From: Cohnella endophytica | Lineage (GTDB): Bacteria; Bacillota; Bacilli; Paenibacillales; Paenibacillaceae | Length of the DNA stretch: 64,000 bases | Direction of reading: 5' to 3' | Assembly: GCF_003628305.1 (NCBI RefSeq) | Contig: NZ_RBZM01000006.1 | Coordinates: forward strand, 248,001-312,000 | Shown here: positions 25,300 to 33,668 of the stretch, one piece after another | Position numbering within the stretch: the first letter of the stretch is position 1 | Layout: every line of letters starts with the position of its first letter | Program-made: the position numbers and the translations under genes | Notes under the pieces: generated by a model | What the model was told of the DNA's origin: nothing | Seen by the model: only the letters and a program-made list of their open reading frames with translations | Database searches by the model: none

Positions 25300-25424
25300 T
25301 AACAAACGCAATCAGATATGTAAATATTAGCTCGATGAATCAATGAGATTTCTCTATAAAGACTGCTAATGCCCCGCCCTCCCACATAAGGATAAAATAG
25401 CGGGCATAATCGGGAGGGATCCGG

Positions 25425-26348
25425 GTGGCGATCAAACCATTAGCGTTGGCGCAAGGGGATACGGTCGGAATCGTAACGTTAGGCAGCCCTCTTGCGCGCG
25501 AAACGATCGATACGCGGATCGCCTATTTGCAGTCGATGGGATTAAAGGTCGTCATCGGGAAATACGTATACGCGGAGAACGGTTTTCTTGCCGGAACGGA
25601 CGCGGAGCGGGCGGAGGATCTGATGAACATGTTCCGCGACGATAGGGTAAGGCTCATTCTGCCATCCCGAGGAGGAGTCGGCGTGGAAGGTATTTTGCCC
25701 TATCTCGACTACGATTATATTCGGCGACAACCGAAAATCGTAAGCGGATATAGCGACATAACGGTACTGTTAAACGCACTGGCGCAGTTTTCCGGAATCG
25801 TGACCCTCCATAGCTTGCTTTTGATCGACTTCAAACCATCGACTCCCGCCTATAACTTCGAGCAGTTTTTTACCGCGACTTCGTCGATCGTGTTGCCTCG
25901 AAAGCTGGACAATCCTCCGGGAAAGCCATTAACCGGCAAAGTGGCGGGCATTGCGAGCGGACCGATCGTCGGCGGAAACTTAACTTCGCTGGTCGGTTCT
26001 CTAGGCACTGCATTCGAAATCGATACTCGCGGCAAAATTCTTTTTTTAGAGGAGGTCCATGAACCGGTTAACACCGTGTACCGTTATGTGGAGCAGTTAA
26101 AGCTGGCGGGTAAGCTCGAAGATTGCAACGGCATTCTTATGGGCGAATGCACGGAATGCCAGGATGCCTACGGCGTCTCGTACGAGAAAATGATCGACGA
26201 ATACATCGTGCCGCTAGGCAAACCTCTCATTATCGGCCTTTCCTCCGGACATGGCGTATATAAAATGGCTATCCCGATTGGAGCTTACGCGAACATGAAC
26301 GCGTACGAAGGAACGGTAACGTTGCTGGAAGCGGCGGTAAGTTATTGA
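25425..26348 (+). CDS. Peptidase S66 (LD-carboxypeptidase / MccF-like)
   Basis: 307 residues from a GTG with GGGAGGG upstream. The nucleophile Ser110 lies in VSGYSDIT, and the rest of the Ser-Glu-His triad is visible as Glu in LFLEEVHEPV and His in GLSSGHG near the C-terminus. LD-carboxypeptidases trim L,D-bonded peptides in cell-wall recycling; the MccF branch cleaves microcin C-like compounds. The protein has no signal peptide, so it is cytoplasmic. Single-gene unit. Confidence 0.92.
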   Translation: MAIKPLALAQGDTVGIVTLGSPLARETIDTRIAYLQSMGLKVVIGKYVYAENGFLAGTDAERAEDLMNMFRDDRVRLILPSRGGVGVEGILPYLDYDYIRRQPKIVSGYSDITVLLNALAQFSGIVTLHSLLLIDFKPSTPAYNFEQFFTATSSIVLPRKLDNPPGKPLTGKVAGIASGPIVGGNLTSLVGSLGTAFEIDTRGKILFLEEVHEPVNTVYRYVEQLKLAGKLEDCNGILMGECTECQDAYGVSYEKMIDEYIVPLGKPLIIGLSSGHGVYKMAIPIGAYANMNAYEGTVTLLEAAVSY

Positions 26349-26448
26349 GGCAAACGGAATCGCGGACGCTCGAAAGCAATATTCGTTTATTTAATGGGCA
26401 AAATGGTTAGTTGGTAAAGATAGCGATTATGAGTCAGGAGGGACAAGC

Positions 26449-27012
26449 ATGAAACGTTCGACGGTAGTATGGCTTGTGGTCGGGGCGCTCGTGATTATCT
26501 TGATCATGTCAGCGGTTAGTTCTTACAACGGTCTAGTTTCGAAGGAAAACGCAGTGGACAACAAGTCGGCGCAGATCGATACGCAGCTGCAGCGGAGGGA
26601 AGATGTGATCCCGAATCTGGTGAGCACGGTGAAAGGATATGCCGCGCACGAGAAGGAAGTGTTCCAAGCGATCGCCGACGCGCGCACTAAGCTAAGCGGC
26701 GCGGGTACGACCGCGGAGAAGTCGGAAGCGAATGCCGAGCTGGAAGGCGCCTTGTCGAGATTGCTCGTCGTCGTAGAAAATTATCCTACCTTGAAGGCGG
26801 ATGCCCAGTTTACCAAATTGATGGACGAGCTGTCCGGCACGGAGAACCGCATTGCAGTCGCCAGGCAGGACTATAACAATTCCGTGACGGAGTACAATAC
26901 GAAGATCAGGAAATTCCCCGCGGCTTTGTTTGCTTCGATGTTCGGCTTCGAGAAGAAGGACATGTTCAAAGCGGCGCCGGGCGCGGAAACCGTACCCGAA
27001 GTGAATTTCTAA
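26449..27012 (+). CDS. lemA: LemA family protein
   Basis: 187 residues. One membrane helix (about 7-25) is followed by a coiled helical domain with the LemA signature: YNGLVSKENAVDNKSAQIDT, QRREDVIPNLVSTVKGYAAHEKE, and the terminal FPAALFASMFGFEKKDMF. The strong AGGAGGG lies seven bases before the ATG. LemA proteins form a membrane-bound helical bundle of unknown function. It is followed after one base by a TPM-domain protein, a widespread pair. Confidence 0.95.
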   Translation: MKRSTVVWLVVGALVIILIMSAVSSYNGLVSKENAVDNKSAQIDTQLQRREDVIPNLVSTVKGYAAHEKEVFQAIADARTKLSGAGTTAEKSEANAELEGALSRLLVVVENYPTLKADAQFTKLMDELSGTENRIAVARQDYNNSVTEYNTKIRKFPAALFASMFGFEKKDMFKAAPGAETVPEVNF

Positions 27013-27013
27013 G

Positions 27014-27793
27014 ATGGCTCGCCTTCATCGCGCCGTGAAGGTGTTCGCCGTCGCTTGGATCGGGATCGTCTGGTTAGCGTTCTCCCCGAATGCCGCGACC
27101 GTGCGGGCGAACGTCGATTACGGCGTATACGTGCAGGACGAAGCGGGGGTTTTGTCCGCGCAGACGAGACAGGAACTCTACAATCGCGCGATTTGGCTGC
27201 ACGAGCAGACCGGGACGGCGCAAGTCGGCGTCGTGGCGGTGAAAGACTTGGAAGGTCGGACGCTGGAGGATTACGCCGTCTCGAGATTCCGCAAGCTGGG
27301 ACTAGGAGATCGGAAGAAAAACGACGGTGTGCTGCTCCTTTATGAGGATGCGGGACGCCATGTGAGAATCGAAGTCGGTTATGGGCTCGAAGGGCGAATC
27401 ACGGATGGTAAAGCGGGAGCGATCCTCGATACGTACTTCGTTCCCAATAGGGATTCGGGTCAGTTGGACTTGGCTTTCTCGCAAACGCAGAGCGCAATCG
27501 TAAGCGAGGTGGCGGCGGAATACGGGATTGACGCTTCGGGAGTTACGGACCGGGGACTTCCTCCGTTAGAGGATGGGACAGGCGGAAGTTGGTTTGCTGC
27601 GATGCCAGGTTACGCGAAGCTGATTCTGGGAGTGGGAATCGTCTTCTTGATCTTCCTCGACTTCAAGTTTACCGGCGGGGCGATTACCTTCTTCGTCCTT
27701 AATCTCATTGGAAGAAGAGGGGGCTCTGGAGGCGGACGAACGGGAGGGCGGGGTGGAGGCGGCTCATCCGGGGGCGGGGGAGCTAGTCGTTAG
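27014..27793 (+). CDS. TPM domain protein (YgcG family)
   Basis: 259 residues. A signal peptide (about 1-35), a TPM_phosphatase domain (about 38-170; VDYGVYVQDEAGVLSAQTRQ to the EVGYGLEGRITDGKAG turn), a membrane segment near 200-230 and a Gly/Arg/Ser-rich tail that is the usual low-complexity end of the family. The domain faces outward. It is the constant partner of LemA, and both may take part in envelope upkeep. The ribosome site is weak, so translation is probably coupled to lemA. Confidence 0.9.
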   Translation: MARLHRAVKVFAVAWIGIVWLAFSPNAATVRANVDYGVYVQDEAGVLSAQTRQELYNRAIWLHEQTGTAQVGVVAVKDLEGRTLEDYAVSRFRKLGLGDRKKNDGVLLLYEDAGRHVRIEVGYGLEGRITDGKAGAILDTYFVPNRDSGQLDLAFSQTQSAIVSEVAAEYGIDASGVTDRGLPPLEDGTGGSWFAAMPGYAKLILGVGIVFLIFLDFKFTGGAITFFVLNLIGRRGGSGGGRTGGRGGGGSSGGGGASR

Positions 27794-27927
27794 CAACGAG
27801 CCTAAGGATCGCGGAACAATAACCCGGAACGGATTCCGGGTTATTCGCGTTGACAGGAACAGGTCTCTTCGATGTAGAATTGGTAGAAATAACTCGAATC
27901 ATGAGGATAACGTCGACAGGTGACAAT

Positions 27928-30900
27928 ATGAAGGCTAAGTTATGGACGATCGCGATCGTTTTCGTTGCGCTGCTCGGGGCGCGGTTGATCTGGATATACG
28001 TAGACGAATCGCCCAAACCGCAGGCTCAAGCGGGAGTCATGGACTTATCCCGCTGGAATCCGGACAATGGAGATGTCGTCAGCCTCCGGGGAGAATGGAC
28101 TTTTATCCCGGGAAAGCTGATCGAACCGAAACCCGGGGAAGCGCTGCGGGAAGACGAAGAGGCCGAGTATTTGAAAGTGCCCGGAAGCTGGGACCGGGCA
28201 GTCGCGCCCGACGGGACGACGACGGCATACGGGTATGGTACATATAAGCTTAAGATTTTATTGCCGCCGGAAATAAAGCGAGAATATGCCTTAAGGCTGC
28301 AGACCATCCGAACGTCGCATAAGCTTTTCGTAGACGGCAAGTTGGCAGGGCAGAAAGGAGAGCCGGGAACGGATCGCGATTCCGCCAAACCGCGGGTTAT
28401 GCCTTATACGGTGAAGTTTACTCCGGAAGGCAACGGGGTGGAATTGGTTGTCGCGGTTGCGAATTTCGGTTATGGCCATTACGGCGGCATCTTCGAGGAT
28501 ATCCGTTTCGGTTCGTCGGAAGCGATCGAAAGGAGCACTCAGCTTCGGCTCCTCGGAAATAATCTGATGATGGGCTTCTATCTGATCAGCGGAATATACT
28601 TTCTCTTTCTATTTCTATTCCGCAGGAGGAACAAGGAGCTTCTGTACTTTAGTTTGTTTTTCTGGATGTCTTTGGTTTTTTGGTCGACGCACGGCGAAAG
28701 ACTGCTGTTCTGGTTGTGTCCTTCCATCGGTTACGTTTGGCAGACAAGGCTGCAATTGTTTTCTTCGTTCGGGGTATTTTTCTCGCTGTTCCTAGTCGCC
28801 CGTTCGATGTTTCCGGATTACGATAGACGTTGGGTTTCCCGTTTAATCTCGGCAATAAGCGCCATTACGGCTTGCATAGCGATTACAAGCGACGTGACTT
28901 TCTTCTCTAAGTTGGAAATACCGTTCATGGGCGCGGAACTCGTCATTTTCGTATATTCTTTTTACGTTTTATTTTTCGGGAGCCTCAGGAACGAGAGCGG
29001 CACGACGTATTCCTTGATCGCCGCCGTTTGCATCCTGATGGAAGGACTTGTTCAAGGTTGGCATTACTTAGGTTATGCTCCTAATGCGGCCATCCCGCCA
29101 TTCGAGCGGATTGTATTCATCTTCGCGATGGCACTATTTATCGCGAAGAGATTTTTCTCGAATATGGAACAGGTAGAGATCCTGTCCAAGCGTCTGCTGC
29201 TCGCGGACCGGCTGAAGAACGAATTTCTCGCCAATACCTCGCATGAAATACGAATGCCGTTGCACGGCATGATTAATCTGGCGCAGCTTATGATCGACGA
29301 CGGCGCGCAATGGGAGCCGAGACAACAAGAACGTCTGGGACTTATGGTGGCGACCGGCAGAAGATTAGCTTACCTGTTGAACGATATTCTCGATCTGTCC
29401 AAGCTGAATGAAGGAGTCGTCGTACTGCAGCCCCGGGCGGTCGATACCCGAATAACGATTAACGGGGTATTGGAAGTCATGCGATACATGACGGACAGCG
29501 GCAAGGTGAACTTCGAGAACCGTACGGAGCCGGGCGTCCCTCCCGTGCTGGCGGACGAACAGCGATTGATGCAAATTTTGTTCCAACTGCTGCATTACGC
29601 GGTGAAGTCCGGCGCGGATGGCGTCATAGCGGTTCAAGCAGAACCCGCGGGCGACGGGGAGAGGGCTAGGATCGCGATCGTTGCTTTTTGCGGAGACGAT
29701 ACCGCGGTAGAAGCCGGATCGGAATCGGAGCTCAGCCTCGAAATCAGCCGCAAGCTGATCGAGATGCACGGTGGAGAGTTGCTCGTCAACGAGGCGTCTT
29801 TCTCCCGGCGTATCGGCTTAAGCTTCACTCTGCCTTTGTCCGCGGATGAAAGCCCGCAGATCCTAACGGGGGGTCTCGATTCAGGCATCGCCGAGACGGC
29901 GGCGTCGCTATCGCTGTCGCAGACCGAGGCGCCCGTGTGGAGATCGGGCTCTCCGGATGCGCCGAGAGCGTTAATCGTCGACGAAGATCCGGTTTCCCTG
30001 CGAATCATGGCGAACATCCTGGAGCAAGAGGGTCTAAGCGTTACGGCCGAAACCGACGGCTTGCGAGGATTGAAGGCATGGGAGAGCGGAAGCGATTGGG
30101 AACTCGTCGTGTTGGATATCATGCTTCCGAGCATGTCCGGATACGATTTATGCCGCCATATCCGCTCGAAGCATTCCTTCTATGATTTGCCCGTGATTTT
30201 CTTGACGTCCCGCAATCAGCCCGCCGACCTGCTCGTAGGCTTCAACGCCGGAGCGAACGACTACGTCACCGAGCCGATCGACGCTTCCGAATTTCGAGCT
30301 CGGGCAAGGACGCTGTTGCGGATGAAGCAGTCGATACGCGATCGGTTGCATATGGAGATGGCGCTTTTCCAAGCGCAGATCAAACCGCATTTTCTGTTTA
30401 ATACGCTCAATACGATCGCGAGCCTGAGCGAGACGGATCCGGATAGGACGAGGGAGCTATTGAACGATTTCGCGAGTTACCTTCGCGGTAGCTTCGATCT
30501 AAGAAACCTGGATAAGCTCGTTCCGTTCTCGAAGGAATGGACGCTCGTGCAATCCTATCTGCAGATCGAGCAAGCGAGATTCGGCAATCGGATACGGGTG
30601 TCGATAGAGTTGCCCGACTACCGGGAATTCAAGCTCCCGCCTCTATCCATTCAGCCGATCGTGGAGAACGCCCTGAGGCATGGAATATTACAACGATTCG
30701 ATGGGGGACAGCTGTTCATCGGAGTGGATAAAGAAGCCGACGGTTACCGCATTCGCGTCCGGGATGACGGCGTTGGATTCCCCCCGGGCAAAGCCGAGGC
30801 GGCATTGTCGGGAAATTCGCGAGCGGGTATCGGGCTGATGAACGTACATCGCCGATTGATAGGGGCGTACGGCACCGGGCTGACGATTTTAAGCGAACAA

Positions 30901-30957
30901 GGGATTGGAACGGAAGTCAGCTTCCGGATTCCGATCGTTAAGGAGGGAACGGTATGA
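27928..30957 (+). CDS. Hybrid sensor kinase: 7TM-DISM + degenerate kinase + receiver + LytS-type kinase
   Basis: 1009 residues from ATG 27928 (AGGTGA upstream). Order: membrane helix; extracellular 7TMR-DISMED2-like beta-sandwich (about 40-215); seven membrane helices (about 225-425); HisKA with His439 (NTSHEIRMPLHG); a HATPase that lacks its N-box Asn (LLHYAVK) and DxGxG loop; a receiver with Asp730 (VLDIMLPSMSGYD); and a LytS/His_kinase domain with His821 (IKPHFLFNTLN) and complete HATPase (VENALRHG, DDGVGFPPG, GIGLMN). Only the second kinase looks able to bind ATP. The stop codon overlaps the next gene's ATG by four bases, making a cognate pair with the SARP-type regulator. Confidence 0.92.
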   Translation: MKAKLWTIAIVFVALLGARLIWIYVDESPKPQAQAGVMDLSRWNPDNGDVVSLRGEWTFIPGKLIEPKPGEALREDEEAEYLKVPGSWDRAVAPDGTTTAYGYGTYKLKILLPPEIKREYALRLQTIRTSHKLFVDGKLAGQKGEPGTDRDSAKPRVMPYTVKFTPEGNGVELVVAVANFGYGHYGGIFEDIRFGSSEAIERSTQLRLLGNNLMMGFYLISGIYFLFLFLFRRRNKELLYFSLFFWMSLVFWSTHGERLLFWLCPSIGYVWQTRLQLFSSFGVFFSLFLVARSMFPDYDRRWVSRLISAISAITACIAITSDVTFFSKLEIPFMGAELVIFVYSFYVLFFGSLRNESGTTYSLIAAVCILMEGLVQGWHYLGYAPNAAIPPFERIVFIFAMALFIAKRFFSNMEQVEILSKRLLLADRLKNEFLANTSHEIRMPLHGMINLAQLMIDDGAQWEPRQQERLGLMVATGRRLAYLLNDILDLSKLNEGVVVLQPRAVDTRITINGVLEVMRYMTDSGKVNFENRTEPGVPPVLADEQRLMQILFQLLHYAVKSGADGVIAVQAEPAGDGERARIAIVAFCGDDTAVEAGSESELSLEISRKLIEMHGGELLVNEASFSRRIGLSFTLPLSADESPQILTGGLDSGIAETAASLSLSQTEAPVWRSGSPDAPRALIVDEDPVSLRIMANILEQEGLSVTAETDGLRGLKAWESGSDWELVVLDIMLPSMSGYDLCRHIRSKHSFYDLPVIFLTSRNQPADLLVGFNAGANDYVTEPIDASEFRARARTLLRMKQSIRDRLHMEMALFQAQIKPHFLFNTLNTIASLSETDPDRTRELLNDFASYLRGSFDLRNLDKLVPFSKEWTLVQSYLQIEQARFGNRIRVSIELPDYREFKLPPLSIQPIVENALRHGILQRFDGGQLFIGVDKEADGYRIRVRDDGVGFPPGKAEAALSGNSRAGIGLMNVHRRLIGAYGTGLTILSEQGIGTEVSFRIPIVKEGTV

Positions 30958-32078
30958 GAGCTATCGTAATCGATGACGAGAGGCCGGCGTTGGAAAGCTT
31001 GGCGCGCCTGTTGGAACGCAACGGCGTGGATGTGGTCGGAGCTTTCCAAGATCCCAGGGAAGCGTTGAAGCAAGGGGGGCTCCATAAGGTGGACGTCGCT
31101 TTCGTCGATATCGAAATGCCCGAGCTCAACGGGCTGGAGTTGGCTGCCCGATTGCAATCCGCGGAAGCGGACATTCATATCGTTTTCGTGACCGCTTACG
31201 AGCAATACGCGATCGAAGCCTTTGAACTGGCGGCCGCGGACTACTTGTTGAAACCGGTCCAACTGGCAAGACTCGATGTTACGATTAAGCGGATTCAAAC
31301 TATGAAGTTTGCTAGAAGCGACAAGAAAGACGATAAATACCCCGGGACATTGTGCCTGTTGCACCGTCTGGGATTCATGGATGGGCACGGCAAACAGCTC
31401 GAGATTACTTGGAGAACGACGAAAGCGAAAGAACTGTTCGCCTACTTGCTCCATGCCGGCGACAGGGCTCCGAACAAAGACGAACTGCTCGACAGGATCT
31501 GGCCGGACGGAGAGATCGAGAAAGCGGCGACCCTCTTGCACACGACCTTGTATCATGTCCGTCAGACGATGAAGAACGCCGATCTTCCGCTACGCATCGA
31601 TTACAAGGAAGGGCGCTATAAGCTTGTCCTTCCGCAAGGCGCCAAGGTGGACGCCAGACTATGGGAGCAAGCGATATCGGAAGCGGTAGACCAAGAAGAT
31701 GCCGAACGCCAGCAGCGACTGCTTCTCGACGAATATCGGGGAGATTACTTGGAGATGGAAGGTTTTCTGTGGGCGGAAAACGAGCGGGAACGGTTGCGGG
31801 CTTTATGGCTTGAACACGCCCTGCATTTCGCCAGTTGGATGGAAGTATCCCAGATCAGCGTTGCCATTCCTCTCTATCAGCGGATACAAGCCCGTTTTCC
31901 GGAAATCGAAGAAGGTTATTTCGGTTTGATGAGACTATACGATAAGCTGGGCCATACTTCCGAGGTTCGGCATCAATACGCTAAGCTTACGAGAATGCTC
32001 GAAGAAGATTTCGGAATGCGTCCCACTCGGAGCGTTGCGGCTTGGTTCGACGAGTGGAACGGGCGCAAGTATTCTTGA
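30954..32078 (+). CDS. Response regulator with winged helix and BTAD (SARP-type)
   Basis: 374 residues. Receiver with Asp52 (AFVDIEMPELNG), Thr and Lys in FVTAYEQ and DYLLKPV; winged-helix Trans_reg_C (about 130-225; TKAKELFAYLLHAGDRAPNKD); bacterial transcriptional activation domain of TPR type (about 235-370). This arrangement is common in Paenibacillaceae and usually follows a LytS-like hybrid kinase, as it does here with a 4-base overlap. Target genes unknown. Confidence 0.93.
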   Translation: MRAIVIDDERPALESLARLLERNGVDVVGAFQDPREALKQGGLHKVDVAFVDIEMPELNGLELAARLQSAEADIHIVFVTAYEQYAIEAFELAAADYLLKPVQLARLDVTIKRIQTMKFARSDKKDDKYPGTLCLLHRLGFMDGHGKQLEITWRTTKAKELFAYLLHAGDRAPNKDELLDRIWPDGEIEKAATLLHTTLYHVRQTMKNADLPLRIDYKEGRYKLVLPQGAKVDARLWEQAISEAVDQEDAERQQRLLLDEYRGDYLEMEGFLWAENERERLRALWLEHALHFASWMEVSQISVAIPLYQRIQARFPEIEEGYFGLMRLYDKLGHTSEVRHQYAKLTRMLEEDFGMRPTRSVAAWFDEWNGRKYS

Positions 32079-32202
32079 TCGCATACTGAAAACGGAAAAT
32101 TGTTCAGAATTTGTTGAGTATCGTCGTTTATGATCGAAGCAGGGCACTCCGGTTTAGTCGGAAGTCTAAGATAAGGGTGTTCCCCGCTTGGAGGTAATGC
32201 CG

Positions 32203-32565
32203 ATGGCGAGAATCATGGTAGTCGACGATGCCGCGTTCTTGCGCGCAATGTTAAAGGATATCTTGATAAAAGGCGGACATGAAGTCGTCACGGAAGCCGT
32301 GAACGGACAAGACGCCGTCGATAAATACAAGGCAATGCGTCCGGACCTCGTGACGATGGATATCACGATGCCGATCATGGAAGGCGTGGAAGCGGTCAAA
32401 GAAATTCGCAAACTGGACCCGAACGCGAACATCGTCATGTGTTCCGCGATCGGTCAAAGAAACTTGATCATCGAAGCGATTCAGAGCGGCGCCAAAGATT
32501 TTATTATCAAGCCGTTCCAGACGAACCGGGTGCTGGAAGCGATAGAAAAGGCGATCGGTCTATAG
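32203..32565 (+). CDS. cheY: CheY-like single-domain response regulator
   Basis: 120 residues from ATG 32203, placed by GGAGG eight bases upstream. It is a lone receiver domain: acidic pair VVDDA (7-9), phospho-acceptor Asp53 (LVTMDITMP), Thr/Ser in CSAIGQ and Lys in FIIKPF. The length, AFLRAMLKDIL helix and EAIEKAIGL end match Gram-positive CheY that binds the flagellar switch. No chemotaxis or flagellar genes lie nearby, so it is an orphan copy here and its motor role is not certain. Confidence 0.88.
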   Translation: MARIMVVDDAAFLRAMLKDILIKGGHEVVTEAVNGQDAVDKYKAMRPDLVTMDITMPIMEGVEAVKEIRKLDPNANIVMCSAIGQRNLIIEAIQSGAKDFIIKPFQTNRVLEAIEKAIGL

Positions 32566-32585
32566 TCGGTTTTACTCCAATATCG

Positions 32586-32623
32586 AAACCGCTTTGCTAG
32601 AAACTAGCGAAGCGGTTTTTTTG
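32586..32623 (+). terminator. Terminator after the cheY-like gene
   Basis: AAACCGCTTTGCTAG, AAA loop, CTAGCGAAGCGGTTTTTTT: stem of about 15 pairs with one mismatch and seven T's. Confidence 0.95.
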
Positions 32624-32639
32624 CATGGGCCGAACGTCT

Positions 32640-33530
32640 TTACGCGTGGCCCATGCTCTTCCTGCGGAAAGCCAAGGGAGTGATGCCCTCCTTGGCGGAA
32701 AAGCAGAACGTAAAGTAGGAGCCATGCTGGAACCCTACCTCTTCGGCGATGCGGCCGACCGACCATTCGGTCTGCAAGAGCAGCTTCTTGGCTTGTTCGA
32801 TGCGATAGTGGACCAAATAGTCCATGGGCGTCATCCCGTATACCTTGAGCATGCACTTGGCCATGTAATTCGGGTGATAGTTCAATTCGCTCCGGAGCGT
32901 CGAATTCGTTAGCTTGCCCGTATAATTCTGCCGGATGTAGAGCTCGACCTTCTCCGCCAGTTGGAACGCGGTACCGTCGGACGTCTGGGCCAATTCGCGG
33001 TCCAGATGCTGGATGAACAATTGGAACGAGCTCTGCCTCTTCCAGTTGCGCAGCGATCTCGCTTCGTCTTCCAATTGGAAAAACTGCCCCAGAATATCCA
33101 TCGCCTTGGCGGTTAACTTCGCATGCTTGGGAAGGAAGACCGAACACACTTCGCTATGGTTCAAATAAGCGTTCTGCTTGTGGGCGGCGATGAGGGCGGA
33201 TTGATTATCCAAGCACTTCCCCATGCTGCTGCATTCGTCCCAAGCTCCGAACGTATTGAAGTGAATCCAGATGATCTCCGTATCCGTCTTGCAGGGCTCG
33301 GTGCCGTAATGGCTGGCGTCCGGCCTTAGAATGAACGACTCCCCGGTTCCGATCGTCCACTCGCTTGACCCTTCGCCGAGATGCAGCGTACCCTTCGTAA
33401 CCACGACGAGATCGAACACTCCGATGTTATTCCGGGTAATATGCCGCTCTCCTTCGCCATAATACGCGCGGCCGCAATCGATGAAATAGGGGATGGGCGG
33501 AGAGATGAAATGCAGGATGGGAGAGCTCAT
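32640..33530 (-). CDS. AraC family regulator next to the GH127 gene
   Basis: 296 residues, ATG with AGGAGG eight bases upstream. Residues about 20-110 are the cupin sensing domain (VVTKGTLHLGEGSSEWTIGTG); a helical linker follows; residues about 195-290 carry the two AraC helix-turn-helix motifs (LTNSTLRSELNYHPNYMAKC and WSVGRIAEEVGFQHGSYFTF). Divergent from the beta-L-arabinofuranosidase gene, with 138 bases between starts, so activation of that gene by an arabinose-containing product is likely by position. Confidence 0.92.
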   Translation of the reverse strand: MSSPILHFISPPIPYFIDCGRAYYGEGERHITRNNIGVFDLVVVTKGTLHLGEGSSEWTIGTGESFILRPDASHYGTEPCKTDTEIIWIHFNTFGAWDECSSMGKCLDNQSALIAAHKQNAYLNHSEVCSVFLPKHAKLTAKAMDILGQFFQLEDEARSLRNWKRQSSFQLFIQHLDRELAQTSDGTAFQLAEKVELYIRQNYTGKLTNSTLRSELNYHPNYMAKCMLKVYGMTPMDYLVHYRIEQAKKLLLQTEWSVGRIAEEVGFQHGSYFTFCFSAKEGITPLAFRRKSMGHA

Positions 33531-33618
33531 TCAGGATGCCTCCTGTTGGTTGTAATTTCTAAAAAAGTGGTTGTAAATCAATATATAAATACCATGATAT
33601 CACATGTAATATGATTAA

Positions 33619-33632
33619 TGTAGCGCTTTCAT
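33619..33632. promoter_or_regulatory. Cre-like site upstream of the GH127 gene
   Basis: TGTAGCGCTTTCAT resembles a catabolite-response element (TGTAAGCGCTTTCA) but is one base short on the left side. It lies 37 bases before the GH127 start. CcpA control is plausible for a glycosidase but the site is imperfect. Confidence 0.35.
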
Positions 33633-33668
33633 CTAAGGTGGGATTTATAAAATAAAGGGGCATACTTG

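Noticed and set aside
32188-32202. Upstream TTG start of the cheY-like gene
   Set aside because: It lies inside the ribosome site GGAGG; the ATG at 32203 has proper spacing and gives the family N-terminus.
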